Below are positions 1-11,235 of a stretch of DNA of 64,000 nucleotides, piece after piece (positions within the stretch are counted from its first letter, which is position 1; every line of letters starts with the position of its first letter). The notes below the pieces were generated by a model, which saw nothing but the letters and a program-made list of their open reading frames with translations, was not told where the DNA came from and did no database searches. This DNA is from an uncultured Gemmatimonadales bacterium (GTDB lineage Bacteria > Gemmatimonadota > Gemmatimonadetes > JACCXV01 > JAHWKZ01), in assembly GCA_947259315.1 (NCBI GenBank), contig CAMYLR010000006.1, positions 1-64,000 on the forward strand. Direction: 5' to 3'. The position numbers and the translations under genes are program-made.

Positions 1-2634
<2,634 letters not shown>

Positions 2635-2637
2635 CGG

Positions 2638-3765
2638 TTAGCCCACCCTCGCCGCCCGCATCGCAGCGATAAACGCATCCAGATGGTGAAAAGCGTCGTG
2701 GGGTCCGGGTGCCGCCTCGGGGTGGTACTGGACCGCAAACAACGGCCGCTCGACATGTCTAAAGCCCTCGACGGTATCGTCGTACAGATTGATGTGGGTC
2801 ACCTCGAGTTGGGGCGCGCCTGCAACCACGCGCACACCTCCATGTCGTGTTTCCACTACGGCAAACCCATGATTGTGTGATGTGATGTCGATCCGACCGG
2901 TCGACAGCTCCTGGACCGGATGATTCCCGCCGTGGTGACCAAACTTGAGCTTGTACGTCTCGCCACCATGCGCCAAAGCCAGCAGCTGATGCCCCAGGCA
3001 GATGCCGAAGGTCGGCACCTCGGGTGCGCGCGAGGCTAGCGACTCGAGAGTCGCGATCGCTCGCCCGACTGCGGCTGGATCACCGGGACCGTTGGAGACA
3101 AAGAGCCCGTCGGGCTCGTGTTCCAGCACCGCCTCGGGCGTAGCGTCAACCGGAAGTCGAACTACTCGACAACCACCATCATTCAGCCTCCGAACGATGT
3201 TCTGCTTGAGGCCCAAGTCGAGCGCTGCGACCAGCAGCTCGCCGTCACCCTCGACCTTGGTCGCTGAGCACGACACCGCTCCGGTCAGATCCTGCCCCTC
3301 CATCGCCGCGATCGACGCCGCCCGGGCCACTGCCGGCTCGACCTCCAGCAACTCGGTCGAGATGATCCCCCGCAGCGCACCTCGCTCCCGCAGGTGGCGC
3401 GTCAGCGCGCGCGTGTCGATCCCGTCGATCGCGACGACACCGTTGCGCTCCAGATGCTCGGGTAGTGTTTCAACAGCCCGCCAGTTGGAAGGCTCCTGGA
3501 CACACTCGCGCATTATGAATCCCGCCACCTGGGGCGAGTCTGACTCCCCGTCCTCGACGGTAATACCGTAGTTCCCGATCAGCGGGTACGTCATGACGAC
3601 CAGCTGACCGGTGTAGGAGGGATCCGTCAACACCTCCTCGTACCCGGAGAGGCAGGTGTTGAACACGCACTCGCCGGTCGCCGTACCGGTTGCGCCAACC
3701 GCGGTGCCGAGAGCGGTCCAACCGTCTTCGAGGGTCAATCGAGCCGGTAGCCGAGTTGTTCTCAC
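2638..3765 (-). CDS. carA: Carbamoyl-phosphate synthase small (glutaminase) subunit
   Basis: Glutamine amidotransferase subunit that hydrolyses glutamine and channels ammonia to CarB. About 375 aa from the GTG at 3765. The N-terminal CPSase_sm domain contains RLTLEDG and GECVFNTCLSGYEEVLTDPSY; the class I GATase domain has the nucleophile in TFGICLGHQLLALAHGG (Cys about 256) and the His/Glu pair in QYHPEA (about 348). The frame stays open 14 codons further upstream, but that stretch runs through a terminator hairpin and U-tract. I therefore prefer the GTG, which overlaps the stop of a short leader ORF (GTGTGA context). Normal family length. First gene of carAB, likely controlled by transcription attenuation in the leader. 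Confidence 0.95.
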   Translation of the reverse strand: MRTTRLPARLTLEDGWTALGTAVGATGTATGECVFNTCLSGYEEVLTDPSYTGQLVVMTYPLIGNYGITVEDGESDSPQVAGFIMRECVQEPSNWRAVETLPEHLERNGVVAIDGIDTRALTRHLRERGALRGIISTELLEVEPAVARAASIAAMEGQDLTGAVSCSATKVEGDGELLVAALDLGLKQNIVRRLNDGGCRVVRLPVDATPEAVLEHEPDGLFVSNGPGDPAAVGRAIATLESLASRAPEVPTFGICLGHQLLALAHGGETYKLKFGHHGGNHPVQELSTGRIDITSHNHGFAVVETRHGGVRVVAGAPQLEVTHINLYDDTVEGFRHVERPLFAVQYHPEAAPGPHDAFHHLDAFIAAMRAARVG

Positions 3766-3824
3766 ACGCAAAAAAAAGTCTCCGCCTGGCGGAGACGCAC
3801 GATGCACTTTGTCGTATCGATCAT
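3762..3824 (-). CDS. Putative carAB leader peptide (20 aa)
   Basis: Short ORF starting MIDTTKCIVR and ending in a Val codon plus TGA. It has a strong Shine-Dalgarno-like GGAAAGGAAG a few bases before its ATG. Codons 10-18 run straight through the hairpin and U-tract of the terminator at 3770-3796, and the TGA overlaps the carA GTG start. This arrangement matches the logic of the E. coli pyrBI leader: a ribosome closely following RNA polymerase would block hairpin formation, while fast polymerase (high UTP) would terminate. Seen: ORF, SD, hairpin, overlap. Inferred: that it is translated and senses pyrimidines. Translational coupling to carA is also possible. No homologue is recognised, as expected for a leader peptide. 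Confidence 0.6.
   Translation of the reverse strand: MIDTTKCIVRLRQAETFFCV
3770..3796 (-). terminator. Intrinsic terminator/attenuator inside the carA leader
   Basis: On the minus strand an 8-bp perfect GC-rich stem (GTCTCCGC/GCGGAGAC) with a CAG loop is followed at once by eight T residues, ending 5 nt before the carA GTG. It could simply end plsC transcription. However, its position abutting the carA start and inside a leader ORF with its own SD argues for a regulated attenuator. Confidence 0.8.
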
Positions 3825-3907
3825 GGAACTTCCTTTCCGCGCCTCACAGGACGTCGATTTAAAAGGAAGAACGAGCGGCGATTTACGATCTCAGGTCGAT
3901 TGGAAAC

Positions 3908-4636
3908 CTACTTTCCGCTGGCGGGTTCAGCAACGGGTTCGGCCATCAAAGCCTGCATCGCGACGCGGACTTCGCGCATTAGCTCATCCCGTGCGTCGGT
4001 GCCACGGCCGGCAGTCGGTATCGGCGCGCCCAACCGCACCGTAATCGAGCCATGTCCTACGCGTAACGATCGAGCCTCCATGACGTCCTCGGTGCCCAGG
4101 ACCACTACCGGGACGACCGGTACGCCGGCCTTGAGCGCCATCATGAAGCTCCCCTTCTTGAACGGCAGCAAGGGCTCGCCGGGACCACGCGTGCCTTCCG
4201 GGAACACCAATACACTGATCCCCTCGCGAATCTTGCGGGCTGCGCTCTCGAGGCTCTTGATCGCCTCCTCGCGATCGCTCCGATCGATCGGGATAAAGCG
4301 GCACATCCACAGCGCCCACCCGAAGATGGGAATAAAGAACAACACCCGCTTGGCGACCATCCTCAACGAATGTTCGGTCGCCAGAAACAGCGCGAAGATG
4401 TCGAAGATCGACCGATGATTGGACATGAAGATGTACGGCTGATCCAGCTCGAGCGTCGACTTCGACTCGACGCTCATCGGAATCCGGAGGGTGCCCAAGA
4501 TCCATCGCGACCAAATCCGGGCGAACGACAGATACAGCTCGCCGCGAGGGCTCAACGGCCAGGTGATGATCCCGAGCGACGACCAGAAGAGCGTATACGC
4601 TACCCCGATCGTCCAGGCGAAGACCGTGCGTCCCAT
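3908..4636 (-). CDS. plsC: 1-acyl-sn-glycerol-3-phosphate acyltransferase (PlsC family)
   Basis: Transfers an acyl group to lysophosphatidic acid to make phosphatidic acid, at the inner face of the cytoplasmic membrane. 242 aa, the normal size for the family. An N-terminal hydrophobic segment (VFAWTIGVAYTLFW) anchors it. The catalytic NHxxxxD motif is present as NHRSIFD (about residue 73) and the glycerol-phosphate-binding block as FPEGTRG (about 146), followed by PVVPVVV. It lies 18 nt downstream of a small lipoprotein gene and about 140 nt upstream of carA, separated from it by the attenuator region. A paralogue using another acyl acceptor is possible, so the substrate is by family only. 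Confidence 0.9.
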   Translation of the reverse strand: MGRTVFAWTIGVAYTLFWSSLGIITWPLSPRGELYLSFARIWSRWILGTLRIPMSVESKSTLELDQPYIFMSNHRSIFDIFALFLATEHSLRMVAKRVLFFIPIFGWALWMCRFIPIDRSDREEAIKSLESAARKIREGISVLVFPEGTRGPGEPLLPFKKGSFMMALKAGVPVVPVVVLGTEDVMEARSLRVGHGSITVRLGAPIPTAGRGTDARDELMREVRVAMQALMAEPVAEPASGK

Positions 4637-4654
4637 GGTGTACTGCGGTGATGC

Positions 4655-4978
4655 CTACCGTTGACCGTGAAACACCTCGGCTACCGTCGCGTCGTCGCCG
4701 AAGATGATCATCGTCCGAGCGACGATCTGTCCTTGCGGATCATAGCTGTAGTAGGTCCACCGCTCCTGACCGCCTTCCATGGTGACCCGGGTGCGCGGCT
4801 CACCAAGCAGGTTCCGCACTTCGTCCTGCTCCATGCCTTGCTCGAGCAACTCCGCGGTGGAATCGGTGTAGGCCGCTGTATCGGCTACAGCGGGGCTGTC
4901 GGCCTCCCCACCACCGCCGCCACAGGCGACCGGCAGGACGCAAATCATCGCCACGGTAACTACAAAAAGCGCTCGCAT
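4655..4978 (-). CDS. Small lipoprotein, SmpA/OmlA (BamE)-like
   Basis: 107 aa. Signal peptide of about 18 residues ends in a lipobox-like LPVAC, followed by a glycine-rich linker GGGGGE. The mature part has LLEQGMEQDEVRNLLGEPRTR and RWTYYSY, the pattern of BamE/SmpA-type proteins (helix with G.s.ddV..llGeP, then a W.Yy strand). In proteobacteria BamE helps the outer-membrane barrel assembly complex; other proteins with the same fold bind different partners, so I do not assign bamE. It sits between the second TonB receptor of the B12 operon (98 nt upstream) and plsC (18 nt downstream). Confidence 0.7.
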   Translation of the reverse strand: MRALFVVTVAMICVLPVACGGGGGEADSPAVADTAAYTDSTAELLEQGMEQDEVRNLLGEPRTRVTMEGGQERWTYYSYDPQGQIVARTMIIFGDDATVAEVFHGQR

Positions 4979-5076
4979 GGGTTATGCCTATCCTCGTGTT
5001 GCGTTGCGTGTCGACGGGTGAGATCGCCTCAAGCTACCGAGCCGGCCTTCAACTGGGTAGCTGTCTCTCCGCGCAG

Positions 5077-7209
5077 CTAGTTGCGGAACCGCCAATTGAC
5101 CCCGAAAAACCCCTCGCGACCCGGAAGAGAGAACGCCTCCTCGGTCCGGTATATCTCGTTGGTTATGTTCTTGAGCGAGACAAAGATCGTGAAGTTGATG
5201 ATCGTTCCCTGGACGAGCAGGTCGGTAACAAAGTACGAAGAGAGGGTCTCACCGGTCAGCGTCGTCCGCTCGCCATTGAACCTTCCAGTGGCCCGAGCCT
5301 CCAGGAGCAGATCACGACTGGGAAAGAGTCGCGTCGCATATCGCACCTGACCCAAGAACTGCGATTCGGGCACGTACGGGATGCGATCACCGGACTCGTC
5401 CTCGGTCGCATTCAGACGTCGCGCGACAACCCGTCCACGTAACCCCCACGGCAGCGGCCCCGCTACTTCGCCCTCGAACCCGTTCACCGATAGATCGACG
5501 ACGTCGAATGTGTTGAACCCGATCTCCGCTAGTCGGGAATTGTCAAACTCAGCCCGGTCGAAGTACAACCACGCTGTCGGCGGCAGCCACAAGAACGCCT
5601 CGTCGCCGTTGGTCGTGAACAGGCGTCCGGTAGCCTTCCAGCCTCCACGGTTCCATGCCACCTCACCCCGAACGCTGGTCCACGCCTCGAGCTGCTGTGG
5701 TCGCGCTGCCTTGCCAGGATGGATCTCCACGCTCTCGGCCGCAAATGCCTCCAGCAACGCTTGACCGGCGAAACTGGCCGGTCGTACGGATCTGCCGCCC
5801 GCCACTCGAACGGTGAACTCGGGGTGGGGCCGGCCCAGCGCCTCGAACTGCCACGCCAAGCCGCTTTCTGCCGCATCGCCAAACGACATCCGACGCACCG
5901 CTCCATTGACCGCGTACAGATCGTCGGGCTCACCCCACCCTACCCCACCACCCCATTCCGTCTGTCGCCTTGGGTTCTCTACAAGCGCGGCCTCGGGATC
6001 ATCCTCGACCGGATCGAAGATGCTGCTCCCATCGACCCTCAGGAACGATGGATGCAGTGACTCCGCGTCGAGCTCATCGCGTGCTCCTGCCGCCCATACC
6101 AAGAGCGGACCGCTGCGGAAATCGACTGTGCCGCGGAACCCTTCACGCTCCCCCTTGCCCAACAGACCCTGGGCGCTTCGGAAATCGAAGTTTTCGCGAA
6201 ACTCCTGGCGCGAGCGGGAATAGTGCAGGCGAGTCCCCACGTCACCCCAGCTTCCAGCGTAGAACAAGTGCACCACACTGCCGTCTTGATCCTGAGAACC
6301 CGATACATTGGTGCGGCTGGCGTCGCCGGAGAATCCATCGCTCAGCCGTGACACCTCCAGTCGGTGTCTCGATCCGATTCGCCAGCCGAGCTTGGTGATG
6401 AACTGGTTGCGAGTGAAGTCGCCGACCCTCAAAAACCCATCGGTGGCATCGAAGTTGGCGCCCAGGAACACGTCGCCGCGTCCGGTGATCGATCGACCGA
6501 AGTTGCCACTGAACGTCTCGACCTTGAACGAACCGGCGGTGAACGCGAGCATCGATCGGGAGGTCCGCGTCAGGCTCCTGCGCGTGGTGATCGCCAGCAC
6601 CCCGCCGGTTGCGCCGCTTCCCCATGCCGCACCCTGTGGACCCGGATACCAGGCCACTTTTGCGATCCCCTCGAGCGCGATGCGGCGCAGATCCCAGTTC
6701 ACCGACAACGGCTCACCAACCGGTACCCCGTCGATCACGACCTCGATGTTCGTGTGCGATCCAAACGACGAGCCGACGAACGTGCTGAGCCCGCCACCCC
6801 CCATATCCTGGGCCAGGGTCAACCCCTCGCTTTCGATAACGTCGAGGAGGCTGAACGCCCCGCGCCCGAGGAGTTGATCTCCAGTCAGAACCCATGCTGG
6901 CCACGCTCCGGGCCGCTCCAGCGTATAGGAGTCGATCAAGCTGTCGGGGAAGATCTCGACCAGCTCGGTGAACTTGGGCTTCAGCGTATCGGCCGAGCCC
7001 AGGGTGTCGCCAAGCAGCGTGATGCGCGGGTCGGTGATCGGCTCGGGGTAGGTCCAACCAACACCATCGACCGAATCAGCCGGGGCCAATGAATCGGAAG
7101 GAGCTACGGTGTCTGCCGGTGCGGGCTCGGGCTGGTCCTGCGCCGCAGCTCGACTCGCCGACGCAAAGAGCACGGCAACCAAAACGACCCGGGCTGGCGG
7201 CCTGAACAC
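5077..7209 (-). CDS. TonB-dependent outer-membrane receptor (second receptor of the B12 operon)
   Basis: 710 aa. A signal peptide ending near SRAAAQ is followed by a low-complexity Pro/Ala/Asp linker (QPEPAPADTVAPSDS...), a plug domain (about 100-210) with GRGAFSLLDVIES, VVIDGVPVGEP and GSGATGGVLAITT, and a 22-strand-type barrel ending in an aromatic F-N-W-R-F-R-N terminus, typical for BAM insertion. It begins 5 nt after the stop of the beta-propeller lipoprotein, so it is probably in the cobalamin-riboswitch transcript. By position it could import a corrinoid, cobinamide or another B12-linked ligand; the substrate is not readable from sequence. No N-terminal carboxypeptidase-regulatory domain is evident, unlike the btuB-like gene upstream. 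Confidence 0.85.
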   Translation of the reverse strand: MFRPPARVVLVAVLFASASRAAAQDQPEPAPADTVAPSDSLAPADSVDGVGWTYPEPITDPRITLLGDTLGSADTLKPKFTELVEIFPDSLIDSYTLERPGAWPAWVLTGDQLLGRGAFSLLDVIESEGLTLAQDMGGGGLSTFVGSSFGSHTNIEVVIDGVPVGEPLSVNWDLRRIALEGIAKVAWYPGPQGAAWGSGATGGVLAITTRRSLTRTSRSMLAFTAGSFKVETFSGNFGRSITGRGDVFLGANFDATDGFLRVGDFTRNQFITKLGWRIGSRHRLEVSRLSDGFSGDASRTNVSGSQDQDGSVVHLFYAGSWGDVGTRLHYSRSRQEFRENFDFRSAQGLLGKGEREGFRGTVDFRSGPLLVWAAGARDELDAESLHPSFLRVDGSSIFDPVEDDPEAALVENPRRQTEWGGGVGWGEPDDLYAVNGAVRRMSFGDAAESGLAWQFEALGRPHPEFTVRVAGGRSVRPASFAGQALLEAFAAESVEIHPGKAARPQQLEAWTSVRGEVAWNRGGWKATGRLFTTNGDEAFLWLPPTAWLYFDRAEFDNSRLAEIGFNTFDVVDLSVNGFEGEVAGPLPWGLRGRVVARRLNATEDESGDRIPYVPESQFLGQVRYATRLFPSRDLLLEARATGRFNGERTTLTGETLSSYFVTDLLVQGTIINFTIFVSLKNITNEIYRTEEAFSLPGREGFFGVNWRFRN

Positions 7210-7214
7210 CCGGG

Positions 7215-8270
7215 CTAACCTCCGAGCATCGTAAACGCGATGTCAATCGGACACGTGCCGACCTGGATCGTTCGCTCCAGGACGAGATCTTCCGACAAGC
7301 GGAAGACATCGCCTGGCTCGGAACACTCGAGCTCCAGCGTGTAGGGAGTGCCGTCGCTATCGAAACCGACACCGGCGGACGAACGATTTCCGCCAGGCGT
7401 TACCGGATTGAACGGATCGAAGACGAACTCCCGCGTTGCAGAGTCCCAAACCGCGATTCCATACTCGGTGGACGTAACCAACACTCGCCCGCCGGGACCG
7501 AACCCAACCCGTGACGGAAACTCGTCGAAACCGAGATGGTGCTCGGTCTCCTCGAGAGTCGCGGTCGATACAACCGACAGCGATCCGCTTCGTTCGCCAA
7601 ACCGACCGCGATTCGCTATGAACAACTGGCCGTCCGGCGCGAGCGCTGCTCCACCCGGGTTCTCGCCCGAAAGCTCGATCGTCTCGATCACCTGCAACGA
7701 TGCGATGTCGATCACCGACACAGTCCCCAACCGCACGGGAACGAAATCGTCACCGAGTTCGGCGTTGATCACGTAGGCCCGCTGGCCGTCGGACACGATG
7801 AACTCGGGGAAAAAGCCGACCAGGATCTCCGGGCCTACGTTGCCCGTCTGGACGTTGACTGGCGAAACAGAGTCGAGGTTCGGGTTGCCGACCAGCACCG
7901 TATCATCGTCGATAAACGCCACCCCGGTCGCGCCCGAATTCCGCGGCAGCTCTGCGCGACGTACGACGAACCGCTCATCGAGATCGACGATCACGACTTC
8001 AGGCAGCGATCCCATCGCCACGACCGCCGTGGCCCCGCGAACCGCAAACGTCACTGGAGACCCGTCGAACCCGACCCCGATCGTGAACATGTTGTCCGGA
8101 CGAGCGACTTCGAATACGGTCAGCGTTCGATCGATGCTATTGAGCACCACCGCGACCTCGGCGTCATCTGGAATGTCCGGCCCGAAGCTGCTGCCGCCGT
8201 CGCAAGCGGCGAAACCGGCCAGGATCATGGCCATCATTATGCTCTTTATCGTTGTTTTCATCGTCCTCAA
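7215..8270 (-). CDS. YncE-like beta-propeller lipoprotein in B12 operon (possible BtuG counterpart)
   Basis: 351 aa. The N-terminus has a lipoprotein-type signal (IMMAMILAGFAAC, Cys about 22) and a short linker. The rest is made of repeated approximately 40-residue blade units: NSIDRTLTVFEVAR, SLPEVVIVDLDE, LGTVSVIDIASLQVIETIELSG, SGSLSVVSTATLEETEHH, EYGIAVWDSATREFV. This is the pattern of YncE/NHL-like seven-bladed propellers. It overlaps the stop of the btuB-like receptor by 4 nt and precedes another TonB receptor. In Bacteroidetes, the surface propeller lipoprotein BtuG sits on BtuB and captures B12, so the same role is a reasonable inference here. Surface exposure is not shown. The start could be either of two Met codons three residues apart. 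Confidence 0.75.
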   Translation of the reverse strand: MRTMKTTIKSIMMAMILAGFAACDGGSSFGPDIPDDAEVAVVLNSIDRTLTVFEVARPDNMFTIGVGFDGSPVTFAVRGATAVVAMGSLPEVVIVDLDERFVVRRAELPRNSGATGVAFIDDDTVLVGNPNLDSVSPVNVQTGNVGPEILVGFFPEFIVSDGQRAYVINAELGDDFVPVRLGTVSVIDIASLQVIETIELSGENPGGAALAPDGQLFIANRGRFGERSGSLSVVSTATLEETEHHLGFDEFPSRVGFGPGGRVLVTSTEYGIAVWDSATREFVFDPFNPVTPGGNRSSAGVGFDSDGTPYTLELECSEPGDVFRLSEDLVLERTIQVGTCPIDIAFTMLGG

Positions 8271-10414
8271 TCGCTTGTTTGGGGCCTGATCCTGAGTTGC
8301 ACCCGGAACCGTCGTCCGGGCTCGGGAAAGCCAAAGATAAGAGCTTGCGTCTCACCGCTCACGCGGTCGATCGCGAGCTCCGTTTCCGCATCCAGCGACC
8401 CAACCCGCCAGAGCCGTGCTGCGGCAACGTCAAAGGTCCAGAATCCGGGCAGTTGATTGGCCTCCGTTGGGGCGGTCGTACGGGCGCCGGTGTAGCGCGA
8501 CTCGGCCCGCAGTCGCCAATCCCCAGGTGTCCACACTACCCGCGACTGCGCGCTGTGTTGCGGCCGATACACGACCTGCACATCGGCCCGCCCCTCGGAT
8601 GAATCGTAACGAACCTGGGCGTTGGCGTAGCTGAGATCCGCGGTAAGGTCCATCTCAGCGATCGTCGCACTCAGCCAAACCTCTCCGCCCCTACGCAGGA
8701 CGTCGAAATTCTGAGGGCTCCAAATAAACCGGAAGTCAGGCGCCCACTCGATCATATCGTCGACGTCAGCACGATACATCGATGCGCCGACGGCGAGGGC
8801 GATGTCGCCAGATCGGTGTGCCGACAGTCCGAACTCGATCTCCGAAACCACCCGTTCGGGTCTCAGGTCCGGGTTTGGGGCGACTCCAATCGCCGCGTCG
8901 AAAAACAGATCGCCGAGCGCCGGCGGATTGAACGCGCTTCGATGGGCGACCTCGAGTCGGAGCCGACCTGTTGTCACTCCCGCCCCGATGGCGTGGCTGA
9001 AGAACCACGCGTCGGTGACGTCATCGCGATCGACACGCGCTTGAGCTGTCAGCTCGATGTCACCGAGGTCGCCGATCGCTCGAGCGCCAACGCCAAAGTC
9101 GTTGAAGTCGTCAAACGCTCGCTCATCCAGACCGTCGGCGTCCACGGCGCGATACCGGAAATCGCCGTCAAACCCGACCTCCCGTACTCCCCCCCGGTGC
9201 ACTGCACGGGTGATCGAGCTGCGCAGCCCTACCTCATCGACGGTGGTCTCATCGTCATAGGCGGGGCCCAGCGGCGGCTCCGGGTCGCGATGCTCGAGCC
9301 GCTGCCGCGCGCTGTGAAATGCGACCTCGCTGGTCCCACCATCGCTTTCTCTATTCCAGTTGGCATGCAGGCGAACGCGGTCAAACGCTTGCCGCGCATT
9401 GAACGATGGCGCAAAAGCCTTTCCTGGTAAACCACGATCGCCGGTCTCGACCGCCGCACGGAAAGCGAGCCGACCAATCCGCAAATCGCGCTCGGCGGTC
9501 CCAAACACGTTCGTGCGGCCGAGATCGGCGTTTGTTCGCGTCCCGGAGAGACCACCCGCCCTGACCGGCAGTCGATAGTCAAACTCACCGTCGGCCAAGC
9601 TCACGAGACCCCCGGCCGACCACCGCCACGCACCAATGGCGTTGCCGGTCTCAATACTCGCATCCCGAGATCCCAGCGATCCGGCGCCCAGCACAACCTC
9701 GGTCGATGTTCCTGCGCGTCGCGACTCGACGACGATCACACCGGCTCGAGCCCGCGGCCCGTAGCGCGCCGAACGTGCGCCCACCTCGACCGTCACCGAT
9801 TCGACGCTGCTGACAGAGACGGTGCTCAGGTCGGCGGCGCCGGTCACCGGATCGTTGATCGCCACGCCATCGAGCAACACCAACACGCCCCCCGCACCAC
9901 TGCCGCGGATCATGGCGTACTCCGGTCCCGCGAGACCCGTCCGTCGAACCACCACGCCGGGCACACGGTCGATTAAGTCACCCACCGTCGTCGCTCCCGA
10001 CCGTTCGATCGCAGCCCGATCAAGCTGAAAGCCAGCCGCGTCGCGATTCAGGCTCTGAGCGACCACCGGGTCGACCGCGACCGTGGCGACCGTCAGCTCA
10101 ACCGTGACCCGCGTGATTCGCCCATGAGCGACTTTGACAGTGATCTCGCTTGACCGGTAGCCCAACCGCTGAACGCGGATCACGTGCGTACCCGAACTGA
10201 TGGCTTTGAAACGAAACTCGCCGTCAGAGCCCGCGGTGGTCATGAGCCCCAATTCCGCCGCCTCGACTGTCGCGAACGGTACTACGTGCCGGGTTTCGCG
10301 ATCGACGATCGTGCCCACGATCTCGCCCGGCCACTGGGCAGCCGCGCCGTCGCCGATCGCAACATCAAGCGATGGGGCCACCACCACCGCGAGGAGGAGC
10401 AACCGGCGCATCAC
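8267..10414 (-). CDS. btuB: TonB-dependent cobalamin receptor, BtuB-like
   Basis: 715 aa. Signal peptide to about residue 26, then a CarboxypepD_reg-like beta-sandwich (GEIVGTIVDRETRHVVPFATV...FRFKAISSGTHVIRVQRLGY), a plug domain (GATTVGDLIDRVPGVVVRRT, VLVLLDGVAINDP, ARSARYGPRARAGVIVVES) and a barrel with the conserved LRPERVVSEIEFG region. The last residues are not the classical terminal aromatic, although RFRVQLRIR is close to the end. It directly follows btuD (4-nt overlap) in a transcript led by a cobalamin riboswitch, which is the main reason for assigning B12 or another corrinoid. From sequence alone it is only a TonB receptor. Confidence 0.85.
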   Translation of the reverse strand: MMRRLLLLAVVVAPSLDVAIGDGAAAQWPGEIVGTIVDRETRHVVPFATVEAAELGLMTTAGSDGEFRFKAISSGTHVIRVQRLGYRSSEITVKVAHGRITRVTVELTVATVAVDPVVAQSLNRDAAGFQLDRAAIERSGATTVGDLIDRVPGVVVRRTGLAGPEYAMIRGSGAGGVLVLLDGVAINDPVTGAADLSTVSVSSVESVTVEVGARSARYGPRARAGVIVVESRRAGTSTEVVLGAGSLGSRDASIETGNAIGAWRWSAGGLVSLADGEFDYRLPVRAGGLSGTRTNADLGRTNVFGTAERDLRIGRLAFRAAVETGDRGLPGKAFAPSFNARQAFDRVRLHANWNRESDGGTSEVAFHSARQRLEHRDPEPPLGPAYDDETTVDEVGLRSSITRAVHRGGVREVGFDGDFRYRAVDADGLDERAFDDFNDFGVGARAIGDLGDIELTAQARVDRDDVTDAWFFSHAIGAGVTTGRLRLEVAHRSAFNPPALGDLFFDAAIGVAPNPDLRPERVVSEIEFGLSAHRSGDIALAVGASMYRADVDDMIEWAPDFRFIWSPQNFDVLRRGGEVWLSATIAEMDLTADLSYANAQVRYDSSEGRADVQVVYRPQHSAQSRVVWTPGDWRLRAESRYTGARTTAPTEANQLPGFWTFDVAAARLWRVGSLDAETELAIDRVSGETQALIFGFPEPGRRFRVQLRIRPQTSD

Positions 10415-11235
10415 GAAGCTGACTCCGGATGCAGCGGTACTACCTGGGGAGCGCCTCGGTCACGACCCGGGCCGGGGTGCGGCACCACTCTGACGGGCCA
10501 GCCGTAAACCTCGCTCAGCGTGCGCTCATCGAGCACCGACTCCGGCGCTCCGTCGGCCGCCACCCGGCCACGATGCAAGAGGATCACCCGATCCGCGTAG
10601 CGGGCCGCGAGGTTCAGGTTGTGGGTCGAGAGCAGCACGGTTGTCCGCTTGGCCGCCTCGGCCCTCAGAAGCTCCCATATCGACATCTCGCTGGCGATAT
10701 CGAGTGCAGCGGTCGGCTCATCCAGCGCTAGCGCGAGCGGCTCCTGCGCCAGCGCCCGGGCCAGCCTGGCCCGCTGACGCTCGCCGCCCGACAGCGTCAC
10801 GAACGATCGGTCCGCCAGTGTGTCGACTCGACACCGCTCAAGGGCGTCCTCGATCGCGCGGAGGTCGTCCGCTCCGGGTCGACGCCACGCACCGAGATGA
10901 GGATAGCGTCCCATCGCCACCAGCTCGCGCACCGTCACCGGAAACGCGGGCTCCTCGTGCTGGGCCATGATGCCAACGCGACGTGCGATTTCGAGTGCAC
11001 TCCACGCCGCCAGTTTGCGCCCCAGAAGCTCCGTTTCCCCGCGGTTCGGTTCACGCGCACCAACCAGCAATCGAATGAGCGTCGATTTCCCAGACCCGTT
11101 GGGCCCAACCAGCGCAACGATCTCGCCTGTCGTCACACCGAGCGTGGCCTCGTCGATCGCTTCTCGATCCCCGCTTGGATATCGATACCCGAGCCGAGTG
11201 GCGCGCCACACGATGTCGTTCTGCCTCAACTTCAT
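10411..11235 (-). CDS. btuD: Vitamin B12 ABC transporter ATP-binding protein
   Basis: 274 aa from the ATG at 11235, which overlaps the btuC stop (ATGA). A longer open frame upstream lies within btuC and is not used. Cytoplasmic ATPase of a FecCD-type importer: Walker A GPNGSGKST (about 43), Q-loop MAQHEEP, signature LSGGERQRARLARAL, Walker B LALALDEPTAALD, switch His in STHNLNLAARYADR. The tail VYGWPVRVVPHPGPGRD matches the C-terminal regulatory part of iron/cobalamin ATPases. With btuC and btuF immediately upstream behind the riboswitch, cobalamin is the likely substrate. A siderophore would be the alternative without the riboswitch. Confidence 0.92.
   Translation of the reverse strand: MKLRQNDIVWRATRLGYRYPSGDREAIDEATLGVTTGEIVALVGPNGSGKSTLIRLLVGAREPNRGETELLGRKLAAWSALEIARRVGIMAQHEEPAFPVTVRELVAMGRYPHLGAWRRPGADDLRAIEDALERCRVDTLADRSFVTLSGGERQRARLARALAQEPLALALDEPTAALDIASEMSIWELLRAEAAKRTTVLLSTHNLNLAARYADRVILLHRGRVAADGAPESVLDERTLSEVYGWPVRVVPHPGPGRDRGAPQVVPLHPESAS

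Noticed and set aside
7536-8456. Plus-strand open frame of 306 codons
   Set aside because: Antisense to the propeller lipoprotein and btuB; no motif.
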